The position numbers were made by a program, and so were the translations under genes. DNA of 60,000 nt from Zygnema cylindricum (taxonomy: Eukaryota; Streptophyta; Zygnematophyceae; Zygnematales; Zygnemataceae), in assembly GCA_037447655.1 (NCBI GenBank), contig JBBHKE010000985.1, positions 64,001 to 124,000 on the forward strand, written 5' to 3'. The first letter of the stretch is position 1. Each line of letters starts with the position of its first letter. The notes under the pieces were generated by a model. It ran no database searches. It saw only the letters and a program-made list of their open reading frames with translations, and was not told where the DNA came from. Shown piece after piece: positions 1 through 10,525 of the stretch.

Positions 1-1025
1 TCCCCCTCTATCTCCCTCCCCCTCTCGCTCCGGCCTTCTGCCCATTTTCCCGTCTCCCTCTCTCCCCCTCCCTCCCCTCTCCTTTAATCGCCCTCTCCAC
101 ATCCTCCTCCCCTTTTACCCCTCTTCCACTATCCCTTTCTCCCCCTCTCCCTATTTCTCTTTTCCCTATCTCCCCTTCTTCCCCTATTCACCTCTCCTAC
201 TCCCTCTCTCCCGCCCTTTCCCCCTATCCCACTCACTCTCTCTCTTCTCCCTCTCTTCTTCCTCCCCCTCTTCCTCCCCCTCCCACTCCCCCTCTCCCTT
301 GCCCCCCCACACCTCTCACCCGCTAGCTCCCCCCTCTCTCTCGCCCCACTCCCCTTCCCCCCATTCCACCCTCCACTTCCCACCCCTCTCCCTTTCCCTT
401 CCTCTCCCTCTTCTTGTTTATTACGCTTTGTTCCTCGCCTTTTACCTCTCCCCCTCTTGCCCACTCTCCCCTTCTCTCTCTTCCCCATTTCATCCCCCTC
501 CTTCTCTATCCCTCTCCCCCTTTCCCCCTCTTTCTATCCTAGTTCCGTCCCTCTCTCTGTCTCTTTGCCCATCTCCCCCTCTCCACTCTCCCTCTCCCGG
601 CGCATCTAGCTCTCTCTCTACTCACCCCTTTCTATCCCTCATCCCTTCTCTTCATCCCCTTCTCTCTCCACTCCCGTAGTTGTCTCTCCCATTTTTTCCC
701 CCCTCTCCCCACCCCACTTCGCCCCCTCTACCTTTCTATTTCCTTTCTTTTTCATACGCTCTCTCTTTTTCTTTTTCCTTTCTCCCTTTCCCTCTCTCTA
801 TTCTTCTCACTGTCCCTCGTCGTCTCCCTTTCCCTCCCAACTCTCCCCCTCCCTCCACCTCCCTCTCTCGGTGTCCTTGTCTTCCTCTCCCCTTCCCCCT
901 TTCACCTCTTTTTCCCTCTTCCTTTTTGTATTTTCTCCCTTTATCCCCTTCTCCCCCTGTCCACCACTCGCCCTCTCTCTCTCTCTCCTCTCCCTCCCTC
1001 TCTCCCAGTCTCAACCCGTCCCTAA
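1..1025. repeat. Polypyrimidine (CT-rich) low-complexity tract
   Basis: The plus strand is almost purely C and T for about 1 kb, built from irregular CCCTCTC, CTCTCC and TTCCC units without a fixed period. Long open frames occur on both strands (Pro/Ser/Leu-rich on plus, Arg/Gly/Glu-rich on minus) only because such sequence lacks stop codons. The tract enters from the left edge, so its full length is unknown. Such strand asymmetry can adopt triplex (H-DNA) structure. Confidence 0.95.
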
Positions 1026-1714
1026 TTTTTTCTCCCACTATAACTCTTACTACTCTATACTTGGAAATTTGTTGTTCCTTTTTTATTTTTTGCATCAATA
1101 ATCTCATCTCCTTTCCGAATGCAAAACGTAATTTTTTTTTGCATCCTGTCTTAAATCCACATATCATAATGTTGTTCCGTTTTGGTGTTGTAATTTTGAA
1201 AGGTCACGAATTATGGATCCCTTTAAAGAGATCACCTTTACGAAGTTATTAGATGGCGCATACTAAAATCATTCAAATATTCAAACGAAATATACTTTGA
1301 CACTTCCTGCTATACTCCTCCAACAAAAATCGGATGTAAGAAAAAAAATGTTTTTTCTTTTACCACAACCATGCATGTATCCAACTTTTCCCGTTACGTT
1401 TTGTGAGAAGATGCATCCCTTCTCCCACAGTTCACTCACAAGTATGACAAGCTTGTAAGATTCCCAATCTCTGGCGCAATTATCCCCACCAATTCAAAAC
1501 TTCTTAGAAATCTGCAGTGCCCACCCGCATAGTTTCCCACTTTCTCACTCAAAAATCACCCCTTCCTCTCTCGCATCAACCAAAAATGAAACATCAACTA
1601 GCTGCCCCATATTATTTTACAATCCCCCCCTCCAACCCCAACCCTTCTTCTATAACATTTTTTTTGCACCCGCCGGGTTGTCAAACACCGCCCATATATA
1701 TCGCCCTCCCTTCC
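1026..1714. other. Non-coding stretch, no recognised feature
   Basis: Mixed AT-rich sequence with short homopolymers (T run near 1131). I see no coding similarity, RNA gene or repeat shared with the rest of the window. Confidence 0.6.
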
Positions 1715-1790
1715 CCCCTCGGAGAAAGAGAGCGAGGGGGGGAAAGAGCGGCGAGGGGAGGGGTTTTGGGGGAGGGAAGGGTGAAAGATT
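1715..1790. repeat. Short polypurine (GA-rich) tract
   Basis: About 75 bases of almost pure G and A on plus (GGAGAAAGAG, GCGAGGGGAGG, GGGGGAGGG). Same type of DNA as the large purine tracts near 36-41 kb but isolated. Confidence 0.8.
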
Positions 1791-1979
1791 AAAAATTGAA
1801 CGATAGAAAAACTCAAAATAATTTACAATAATGGTGTCCAACAAGCATTCCCATTTTTAATCGTACTTTTCTCACTTACAGTTTGAACTGTCAAAATCCA
1901 ACCTGAACGTCATACATTTGAACAAACAGTGCCACGCAAAATAGCGCGCGAACGCAACATGACATTTCACTAGATAGTG

Positions 1980-2259
1980 TAAGTACGTACAGGAAAAAGA
2001 CCAAACTATGTGGCGCGTGAAACAATAGCGCGTACAAATTACTACTAGCAACATTCCCTCTCTCAATGTGAGAATCCGTACAAGACAAACAATCCTAGTC
2101 TCAACCTTCCACTTACAAACACATCGTTTAGTTAACATATCAGTCAACGTATCAACTGTTTTTTCACATGTCGGCACAATACATACAAAATCGCTAAACA
2201 GTAAAAGTATTTACAGGACCAAACGCCAAAATCCGCCATGCGTGAAACAAAGGCGCGTA
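1980..2259. repeat. Diverged direct repeat, two copies about 220 bp apart
   Basis: Copies at about 1980-2037 and 2201-2259. Both contain a GTACAGG/TTACAGGACCAAA block, then GCGTGAAACAA and GGCGCGTAC or AGCGCGTAC. A further weak relative (GCCACGCAAAATAGCGCGCG) lies near 1931. Non-coding; origin unknown. Confidence 0.6.
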
Positions 2260-2289
2260 CCTATTCGTACCAATGCATGAAACCTAACA

Positions 2290-2323
2290 GGGGGTGGGAG
2301 GGGTTAGGGGGGGTGGGGTGGGG
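2290..2323 (+). other. Potential G-quadruplex motif
   Basis: Six guanine runs of three to seven (GGGGG, GGG, GGGG, GGGGGGG, GGGG, GGGG) separated by loops of one to three bases on plus. The run pattern satisfies the usual four-run G-quadruplex rule. It lies about 0.2 kb beyond the last recognisable exon of the minus-strand LRR-type fragment; no functional link is claimed. Confidence 0.7.
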
Positions 2324-2535
2324 CGTGCAAGGAGGGTTTGATTCACTTCTCCCCACCACTACCCCGAGAAACCGTTTCAGCTATATCCCTTGTCACCCCT
2401 CTCCTCACCCCCTTTTCTAAACCCTTAAGAAAAGGACGAAATTTTCATGGTAGACATATCTCAGTATTTTTCTCACGCCATCCTTTGCTCCTCTTTCCCC
2501 CCTCCCCTATCCACCCATATTTCTACTGCTACTGT

Positions 2536-3068
2536 CCCCTAAAGCCTCCCCAAGGCATCACTGTAAATGCCCGTCGCAACAAAGATTGCAACCGACTTTG
2601 TCAAGCTCCAATGTGAAATGTAAGTTCGAAATAAAGAGAGAGGGGAGGAAAGAAGGAAAGTCATAAGCGGATCTTTCGCAGCAAAGTGTGCACCCATCGA
2701 TAATCACTCACATCGAATTCACGCGGCCAGAATCATCGCATTCAAAGGGTGCATACGAGCCGTATCCGTCTCCATTACATTCGATCGGGGGAAAGTTCTC
2801 CTAGATGTCAATGGCCGCCTTCACCGCCTCCAGAGTGGCCTCTGCAGCAGAATCCCACGGACACCCGTTAGAAGGACGAATTGGAGCCACCCTTGGCACG
2901 TGTGAAAACATGGACTCCACAACTAAAATAAAGAGGAATTGAGAGTCAAGGAGAGAAATACTTACTGTCTTGCTCCGCCATGTCTATGGGTCCAGGGTAG
3001 TACCCCACTACAAGTGCCACGTGGCACGCAAAGACCATCAATGTCAAGAAAACTGTGATGGCAGCCAT
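2536..3068 (-). pseudogene. 5' end of a secreted LRR-receptor-like gene (broken)
   Basis: Reading minus from ATG at 3068, exon 1 (3068-2966, 34 codons plus one base) encodes a signal peptide with hydrophobic core ITVFLTLMVFACHVALVV. A GTAAGT..TTTTAG intron of 43 bp (2965-2923) follows, then exon 2 (2922-2712). That exon is Cys-containing and ends CDDSGRVNS in phase 2 before a GTGAGT donor. The next exon starts at 2560 after ATTTACAG and continues DALGRL, stop, GTV. The Cys..GRVxS..L..L.GTV pattern resembles the N-terminal cap of plant LRR receptors, which use phase-2 introns. In-frame TAG codons occur in exon 2 (after KAAIDI) and exon 3; both could be TGG-to-TAG changes. No LRR or kinase exons were found further left. 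The splice model and signal peptide are strong; the LRR assignment is an inference from the cap alone. A 43-bp intron is short for a plant. Confidence 0.5.
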
Positions 3069-3102
3069 GGCTACAAATTCGCCTTGTCACTTTGTAAGAA
3101 AC

Positions 3103-3175
3103 GCCACGTGGCAATATTATATCAAAATTCGATCAGGGTTTTGACGATTGAGGGTGGAAAATTCTCGCTATATAG
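3103..3175 (-). promoter_or_regulatory. G-box and TATA-like element upstream of the LRR-type fragment
   Basis: GCCACGTGGC at 3103-3112 is a palindromic G-box, the core bound by plant bZIP/bHLH factors, 35 bases upstream of the predicted ATG at 3068. CTATATAG at 3168-3175 is a TATA-like box about 100 bases upstream. A longer palindrome, GTGCCACGTGGCAC at 3014-3027, lies inside exon 1 where it encodes part of the signal peptide. Confidence 0.45.
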
Positions 3176-3820
3176 ATAAACAATTTCTTTCAGTTCTCGG
3201 TATTGCAAGTTTCGGTTTTCAATATTCGTACTTTTTCAATAAGCTTATTACAGTTTCAACAACGCGTACTTATTTCATTTGTCGTTTATTCCATAACCGT
3301 ACATGCCTTTCTGTTCACTTGAAAGGTACAGTAATGACGGCATTGCCGACTTCCATGGTGACGTGTTGCTAAGCTACTGTAGTTATTTGACATTTTCGGA
3401 ATAAGACCGTACTGTGAATTGTACATATTGCCCCTTTTTCAAAGCGAACAAATCGGTACAACTCATCGCCGTAATAGCGGAAGAAAAAACGTGTACGGTT
3501 TGGAAAGTCTCAATCCATCCATTTGACTTTATCTTTCATATAATTTCGTATAGTTATGAAATGTCTGCGATAAATCTTGTAATACATCCGTACAAACGTC
3601 AAGTTCTCCAGGAGCCAACATGTACTATTTTACAGTTAATAGTGAGTAGTGTACGATTAACCGCCTATAGTACGATTTTTTAGTGCGGAGTACTTAAACT
3701 GACCGCCTTTTGAATATGGACAAATATTGAATGCTATTCGTACAAATTTCAACATCGTGGACGACGTGTGTTTGTCCTTTCTTCCATATTTGTACATGCC
3801 GTTTGTTGGCCTGAAAGGTA

Positions 3821-4042
3821 CACCGTGAATCGCTATTACAGTAGTGATAATGTTATTTTTGCCACTTAAAACATATTTTCACCGTACACGCTTGTCAGAT
3901 TGTGGATCTGACGGTTGCGATTGAAAGGTAAGTATCTCACCTTCCGATTTGCGCTCTCAAATTGAAACTAGGACAAGTGTGTAAAGATAAAAGATGTTTA
4001 AAGTGGCTTAAACATTATCAACACTAATAGCGATTCACGGTG
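3821..4042. mobile_element. TA-flanked MITE, 222 bp
   Basis: Terminal inverted repeats start CACCGTGAATCGCTATTA at both ends (18 identical bases, then similar for about 15 more). The element is flanked by TA at 3819-3820 and 4043-4044. It interrupts an R-repeat copy between GAAAGG and CAGTAT; other R copies (3327, 4608, 8388) keep the uninterrupted GAAAGGTACAGTA. This shows a TA target duplication, typical of Tc1/mariner-type MITEs. No coding capacity. Confidence 0.8.
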
Positions 4043-4300
4043 TACAGTATTATTGGTGACGCGTTTGATTTGTCTTTTTGTGAAACGGTTTTGCCGTACT
4101 GTGAATTTGTCCATCGTGTCGTCATTTGCAAGCGAACCAATCGTTGCGACTCATTGGCCCAAATCGCATAAGCGAACTCGAGTACGGATGAAAGTTTCAA
4201 TCCACAAATTTGATTCTCTTTCTTCCGTATAATGCGTACCGTACAGAAGTGTAACCGATACATTCCGATACGGAATCGATACACAGCTACAGTGGCAGTA

Positions 4301-4380
4301 CACCGTCAATCGCTATTAGAGTAAAGGAATAAATAGCGTAAAAATAAAATTAATGTTATTAACACTAATCGGGAATTTTT
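4301..4380. mobile_element. One end of a MITE of the same family
   Basis: CACCGTCAATCGCTATTA preceded by TA matches the terminus of the 222-bp MITE with one difference and is followed by AGAGTAAAGG and GCGTAAAAAT as in longer relatives. I could not find the opposite end, so the copy is truncated or too diverged. Confidence 0.55.
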
Positions 4381-4859
4381 TTTTTTTGAAAATAAATATA
4401 CATACTAATTAATCCCTAACTGTAATTTGGGTTGTCCTGAATAATAAATACTCGCCCTTTCGATGTCTACACTAATATAAACAATTATTTTCAGTTCTCG
4501 ATATGGAGAGTATTCGTACTTTTGTAACACCTAAAAAGTAACAACGACGTGGGCGACGTCTCTTTGTCTTTTTGTTGATATCTGTACATGCTGTTTGTTC
4601 GACGGAAAGGTACAGTAATAACGGCACTGCCGACGGCAATGGTGACGTGTCACTGAACTATTTTCTGTCTTTTCTGGAAAAAGACTGTACTGTGAATTGT
4701 ATATCGTGTCGTTTTGTCCAAGCAAACCACTCGCTCACAACTCATCGGCGTGAATTGCGGATGCAACAATGTGTACGGATGTAAACATCTCAGTCCGTCG
4801 ATTTCATTCTATATCTTTCGTTCGATTGTGTTTCGTACATAAATGTCAAAGACCCTTTC

Positions 4860-5035
4860 TATTTTTTTTATTTTTTTTGTCATATATTTTATTTTATTTT
4901 CTTTTCTTTTCTTTTCTTTTCTTTTCTTTTCTTTTCTTTTTCTTTTCCTTTCTTTTTATAATCTTTTCTTTTCTTTTCTTTTCTTTTCTTTTCTTTTTAT
5001 TTTCTTCTATTTTGAATTTTCTTTTATTTTCTAGG
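4860..5035. repeat. (TTTTC)n pentanucleotide microsatellite
   Basis: Roughly twenty-five TTTTC units on plus, nearly perfect from about 4899 to 5000, with T/A-rich imperfect edges. The Phe-rich open frames across it are compositional. Confidence 0.95.
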
Positions 5036-5225
5036 TACTTCATCCTTATCTAGTTTGAAACGAACATGGGCCAATTATCGCTATTTCACATTTTATCGAT
5101 ATTGAGAGAATCGTTTTCTACATTAGTACTTTTGTACGGCTAAAATAGGTCCAACAAATAGGACTACGTGTATTTGTCCTTAAAACGAAAGCCGTACATA
5201 CATGTTTGTGACGTTTGCTGAACTA

Positions 5226-5762
5226 CACCGCGCATCGTTATTAGTGTCAACGACACTAATTTGGGTTCTTAAAATTCTGATTTTTTTCCTCAAATAGGAT
5301 ATATGATTTTAATTTTTCCTTGGCGTTAATTAAGATACCGTACAAAATAGCGTAAAGGACGAATTACAATAATATCTAAATAGTGTGGTGTACGGTCGAT
5401 GTCAGACCGTACATAAATGTACCTTTATAAGTGAAAATTTTACAAAAAATGAGTTAAATCAGACGCGCACGCATACGATCGTGCGCTAAAAAAACAAGAT
5501 TGTTGTGACACGTAAATTAGTCTTACATGTACGGATATTTAAATTTCACGACGGCGTACCATTTTTAATATTTTGTACGGATTCATATATTAATGTAAAT
5601 AATCGTACAACAAATATTCCATTTTTGTTGTTCCCAAATTAGCATAAACGCCGAAATTAGAATACACCTTTTTTTTTTTTTTTTTTAAATCTTAATAACC
5701 TCAACGACGGTATATTTACTTCCATACTATTTAAACTTTGACACTAATAACGATGCGCGGTG
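5226..5762. mobile_element. TA-flanked MITE, 537 bp
   Basis: Perfect 25-bp terminal inverted repeats beginning CACCGCGCATCGTTATTA, flanked by TA (5224-5225 and 5763-5764). Inserted in an R-repeat copy at CTGAAC|TA; the copy near 4655 has the empty site CACTGAACTATTTT. The inner part (GTGTGGTGTACGG, CATAAATGTACCTTTATAAG, GACGCGCACGC) is shared with the 616-bp element at 42212. Same family as the 222-bp MITE by its termini. Confidence 0.8.
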
Positions 5763-6490
5763 TATTAAATTGTACTTTTCATTAGCGCATCTGCCGTACT
5801 GCGATTTTTGCATTGAGTCATTTTTTCCAAGCGAACCAATCGCTTATCGATACGACTCATCGGCGTGAATACCATACGCCAGAGGTCGCAAAAGTCAAAA
5901 TTTCAGATAATGGAAATCGACCGTTTTTATTTTTTCGAAATCTGAGTACCCGACGCCCGACCAGATTATGTCACGCTCCTAAATTGTTAACCGTTACCCG
6001 AAACGCGTTTACGAAAGAAAAAGTTAACCGAAACTCGATTTTTCGCGACTAACCGTACCCGCCCATACCCGAAGAAGTACAAAAATAGTGGTACATCTCC
6101 CTCGTGCCTTCCACAATACCAACAACAGAAAGTACAATAATGTTGGATAGTATGGACGATATAAAACCTTCAATTTTTTTCGTTTTTTGCATACCCGACC
6201 GTAACCGATTTTTTTTTTTTCTGTAAATCAACCGCCCAAATCCGCCCGGCCCCCCAAATTTGGCAGTCGTATCCGTTCCGGATCTGACGCGGGCGGTCGA
6301 TTAACAGCCGGTTACCGTTTCGGTTGACTGTTTGCGACCTCTGCCGTGCGCTCAACTGGGTACAGTTGTGAAAGTCTCGATCTACCGAATTTGTTATTTT
6401 TCTTCCATAGGATTGCATATCGTATAGAGATGTCCACGATATATTCCTGTACGTTATTCGTACACCATTGGAAGTATACTAGGGCCGACA

Positions 6491-8359
6491 AACGCAATTT
6501 CTAGTCTTGTGTATCGGGGAAAAAACTTATAATGATAAAGCTGATAACGATAGTTATAGGCTATCAAACGGTGAGGGGTCCCAATTTATTATTACTGAGT
6601 CCAACAAATTCCTTATCCAATATAAGTGGAAAGTAAGATAGCACGCTTTGTAACAATACTTTATAATATACTGTACAATACTTTTTTGTATATAGCATGG
6701 CATGCCACATGTGACAATCTGTTGGTACTCTGTACAACGTTAGAACAAAATTTCAGTAAAACGAAATATATCGTACAAATGTACGGCATGAACCGTAAAT
6801 TTATCGCCAATAATTGTCGAACCGGTGTTATCACGAAAAAAAACTGACACTATCGCATTTTTATTGCGATTACCCCGGCCTGATATATCGTGCACATATA
6901 TCGATTATCAGTAGACCAAAAAAAAGTGCATATTGGTTAACAACAAATGGCTACCGATACATAACACTACTATTTTCTTTTGTTCAACATAATTAGCCAG
7001 AGCAAGTTTTGACAATAAAGACCTTCGTTGTAGAATATCAGCGTATGAACACATCTTTTTTGTCAGATTAAAGTAAAAACTTTAATTTATCGACGACATT
7101 CTATATTTTGTGCAATGATTTGTTGAATTTTTACATGCCTCAATAAAACGTGATTTTGCAACAAATCATGTATCTAAACAAGATAGGTAATTAAATGTAT
7201 GAGCACCAAATTGACTCACGTAAGTAATGAACCAACAATTGATTTAAGTCATAACCAATACCAGAATCTCCTCAAAGAGTGCATTACGTAATACCAAGAT
7301 CAAAAAAAATTATATAGGTCATATTAAAACTTTCTTGTACAGTGGGTGTGTTAGATACTATTTATATTGATGTAAGTTTATACTTTAGTAGTATGTGAAA
7401 AGCTAGGCGTTGTGCATGGTAGCAAGAAAAGTGGAGAATTACAACTTAATAACATTTGTGTCAAAGTAGGGTAGCTTCATAAGACGGTACCCCATAGTAA
7501 AAGAAGTTATTGTGGAATGAAGAAAAAACATTATTAAACAATAAACAACATATTGAGAAAAAAAAATGCAAAGATTTTTACGTGGGGTTTTCAAACCGAG
7601 GGAGTGAGGGGCGAAGCTTAATGAAAACAAAATGAAATGAAGATAAAACATTATAGAAACAACAAAATTACAGTTGGAAAAAAAATACGCCATGAAATCG
7701 ATGGCTTTGGAAAGATAACAAGGATGTAATACGTTCGTCAAGATGGTTAGAGACATCAACGAATGTCTTCGCTACGATGTAAGGAATAAATGAATAATTA
7801 AATATGAGCACAACAGTTACAAAAAAAAAATTGCACACGAAAGCATATTTTATCATAATAATAGAAGAAAAAAAGTTTGACATCGATATATTCAGCCATA
7901 AGGTTTTTCTTTACAACAAAGATTCACTCACCAAAACATTATCTTTTAAACTTGTAAATAGTGTATTATTAAGTATACACATTTTATGGTGCCTCACAAG
8001 AATGTATTACCATGCAGTTCACTTCCCACTAACTCCGCTAACTCCTATCCGAAACTTACAAGCTGAAGTGAATACACAGACGCTTAATAAAACACCTTTA
8101 GATCGAAACTGGATTGTGCGCTAGACCAAATCTTGTACTAGGATCCTAGAAACTCAAATATTATAAAACGGATGACGATTATCGCGTAGTACACATCAAT
8201 CATGACAAAAATTAGAAATTCTGAAAGAAGACAAGTCATATAATGCTCTTTCGACATATTAACTTTTCATGTGTTATTGATTTCACTACTTCAAGACGAA
8301 TAATTTCATACGTTGTTTAATAATATACGAGAAGTCGTTAATCTTATATCAATAAAAAC
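6491..8359. other. AT-rich stretch without recognisable genes
   Basis: No codon pattern, splice-flanked exon, RNA gene or strong repeat is visible. A weak internal duplication (AAAACATTAT.. blocks with adjacent A runs) occurs near 7525-7690. Open frames here are short and low-complexity. Confidence 0.5.
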
Positions 8360-8870
8360 ATATGTATAAGTTGTTTATATGGTCGAAAGGTACAGTATTA
8401 ATGGCACTATCGAAAACAAGGCGACATTTTTTATTTACCTTCATGGGAAACGGTTTTGGCGTGTTGTGAAGTTGTCTTTTGTGTTTCCATTTGCAACCGT
8501 TCTAATCGCTACAACTCATCTGGCCAAATAGTACAACCGAATTCGAGTAAGGTTGAAAGTTTCAGTCCAAAAATTTGATTATTTTTCTTCCTTACAATTG
8601 CTTATTGTACATAGATGTATATGATACATTCCAATAAGGGAGTGTTTACCGAATTCGTAGGCGACGGGCACAGATAAAGTAGTCATTTTTAGTGATGACC
8701 ATATATATTTTTTTGGTTTTCGACATTAATACATTTGTTAAAGCTTAAAAGCCACAATAACGTGGACGACATAGATTTTTCCTTCCTTCGATATCTATAC
8801 AAGCACTTTGTTTGACGTAAATATAATAATTGATGAAACTTACACAAAAAGCAAAGTTCCAAATTAAATT
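8360..8870. repeat. R-repeat copy with an extended 3' part
   Basis: Contains GAAAGGTACAGTATTAATGGCACT and downstream R blocks, then a 260-bp part (8605-8865: GTATATGATACATTCCAATA, GACGGGCACAGATAAA, TTCCTTCCTTCGATAT, GATGAAACTTACACAAAA) that recurs in direct orientation at 21935-22180. The empty GAAAGGTACAG site supports the MITE insertion inferred at 3821. Confidence 0.75.
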
Positions 8871-9059
8871 CCGATGATAGTTTGACCCTTAACCCGTAAC
8901 AATGAACACCCAATCGTTATTTTGACCTCGCACTGTCGCCTAAATACACCAATCACTATATCTTCTAAAATACAACCCCAAATCGTGCGATTGTTTCGCG
9001 GACGTCTATCAAATTCAAAACTCTATTTTCGTAATACTTAAAAATCCATTTCAAACAAG

Positions 9060-9644
9060 TTCGATCCACTATTACTGTTACACTCAACTTCGATTAAACC
9101 GGGTGCAACTACTTGTTGAAAGAATGAACTCCAAGCAACTACAGCGTCGTTTTAAACAAAGGTATAAGTGGCGTTGACTTCTTCGTATCAAAGTCACCAC
9201 CCAAATTTGCCTCGCAAAAGCAAACATACTCCAACGACGCATGTGTATATCAAAATAGTAATCAAATTTCGATTGTAACAGCAAGATAACAAAAGATTCG
9301 CTCCACGGCCTCTAAAGGTTTTTATTAGGCATTTGGCAAAATCGGCTCACTCTTAAAACCGTTGCTGAAATATAAGGCCGTGTGGCAACACTTGAATATA
9401 TCAAACTTCCAATGGCCTCAAAATAAGGCACATCAAGTCTCCTCCTCAAATTTACGATATTGAACTTTGGAATTAAGCGGCGTTAACAATAGCTTAAAAT
9501 TTCACAAAGCGAATTTTGTCAGTAGTTTTGTGCGATAATGAATATAATATCGTTATTATTCAATCTCAAAACTTCCATGCTAAGAATATATCCTACGTCT
9601 CCCAAATCTGTTACCTTAAAGTGAAGGTTTAAGTAAGCCCTCAA
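9060..9644 (-). pseudogene. Copia RT C-terminal part and RNase H fragment (minus)
   Basis: Reading minus from 9644: LRAYLNLHFKVTDLGDVGY and a following IEV-type strand (here MEVL), which in copia RT come after the YVDD catalytic motif. Then, in another frame, PYFEAIGSLIYSSVATRPY, the conserved RT/RNase H linker (usually ATRPDI). Further left AVERILCYL and AVVAWSSFFQQVVAP..EVEC match the RNase H block (usually WSSKKQ..VALSTTEAEY). At least three frames and several stops are involved. The right end stops abruptly at a plus-strand integrase fragment, just where YVDD should lie. It could be the missing 3' part of family A (10085-13019). Confidence 0.8.
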
Positions 9645-9645
9645 T

Positions 9646-10060
9646 TATACCAAAAGATTATTCCAAAAAACCCAAAACAAAACGGTATAGCCGAGAAACT
9701 AAATCGGACAGTAAATGATACTGCCCGTAGTATGTTGTTAGATGAAAAGATAATAATTTTTTTTTGGGCAGAAGCTATGAATTGTGCTTACTATTTCAAA
9801 AATAGAGTCCTTACCTCGGCGGTTAAAGGACAAACATCTTAAAACCTAATATTTCACACTTAAAGGTGTTCGAAAGTTAAGTGTTTAGTCTAAACAAAGA
9901 AAAATCTGATTAGAAGTTAGATGTAAGGGGAAAGTCATGATACCTACTTGGGTATGATGAAAATGTAAAGGGATATAGAGTTTATGATCTCGGAAGAGAA
10001 AACATCATTCTAGTAAAACACTTTGTAGTCATGGATGAAAGAAAGTCCATATATCCCTTT
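9646..10060 (+). pseudogene. Copia family B integrase C-terminal fragment (copy B1)
   Basis: Plus-strand reading IIPKNPKQNGIAEKLNRTV carries the integrase NG..E..NRT motif with the third catalytic acid (E), then NCAYYFKNRVLTSAVKGQT. After a break come GYDENVKGYRVYD-like residues and a VMDE end. Colinear with copy B2 at 31840-32240. Stops and indels make it non-functional. Both ends abut minus-strand copia sequence. Confidence 0.8.
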
Positions 10061-10084
10061 AAATAAACTAAACCAGTCATAATT

Positions 10085-10525
10085 AGAATCTAATTTATCT
10101 GCAAGCATGGACCGAGCACTTTCAGTCACTGTCCTATTTAATCTCTCAGAAACACCATTCTCCTCCGGTGTTTATGGAACTATAAGATTGTGACTGTTAC
10201 CTTCTTGAAGGAGAAACTCTTCGAATTCCTTTGATGTATATTATCCCCCATTGTCCAATCTCAATGCCAAGATTAGAACTCCATGAAGCTTTTCTGCCCA
10301 TGCTTTGTAGTGTTTCAAGTGAGTAAACACTTCACTTTTATGTTGTATGAAGTAAACTTTGGTATATCTCGAGTAGTCATCTGTAAATGTAACCATATAG
10401 TGGACGCCTCCAGCCAAAGCCACTTGTGAAGGACCGAGAACATCAAAATGTATTAGTTGCATAACTTTTTTGATCCGTGGTCTGTGGAAATGGCAATTTG
10501 TGGATCTTGCTAAGTGAATAACCAT
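10085..10525 (-). pseudogene. Copia family A integrase (copy A1)
   Basis: Reading minus: IHFDVLGPSQ (first catalytic D), VTFTDDYSRYTKVYF, ALRLDNGG (second D), then after a TAA (GAA in the usual GGEY) YTSKEFEEFLLQEG, another stop, and NGVSERLNRT with the third acid E. So all three acidic residues are present but two in-frame stops and a truncation at 10085 inactivate it. Catalyses cDNA insertion in intact elements. Homologous to 26173-26800. Confidence 0.85.

Larger units (their letters stand above)
3179..6490. repeat. Array of diverged copies of dispersed repeat R
   Basis: At least four direct copies share an ordered set of blocks: TCAGTTCTCG, TATTCGTACTTTT, CGTGGGCGACGT, GTACATGCTGTTTGTT, GAAAGGTACAGTAAT, CACTGCCGAC, GTGACGTG, GTACTGTGAATTGT, AACTCATCGGCGTGAA, GTACGGATG and CAGTCC. 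Copies begin near 3179, 3725, 4475 and 5070; a remnant lies near 6340-6490. Related copies are at 8360-8870 and 21935-22180. Copies 2 and 4 are split by MITEs. No reading frame is conserved between copies, so the repeat appears non-coding. Between copies the DNA is AT-rich with no recognisable feature. Confidence 0.75.

Noticed and set aside
299-1252. Long Pro/Ser/Leu-rich open frames on plus (and Arg/Gly-rich on minus)
   Set aside because: They follow the CT tract exactly; the composition lacks stop codons in all frames. The same applies to frames in 36184-38366, 40614-41570, 51001-52192, 53328-54016 and 58111-58592.
3014-3027. GTGCCACGTGGCAC palindrome as a promoter element
   Set aside because: It lies within the predicted signal-peptide codons downstream of the ATG; only the 3103 G-box is in promoter position.
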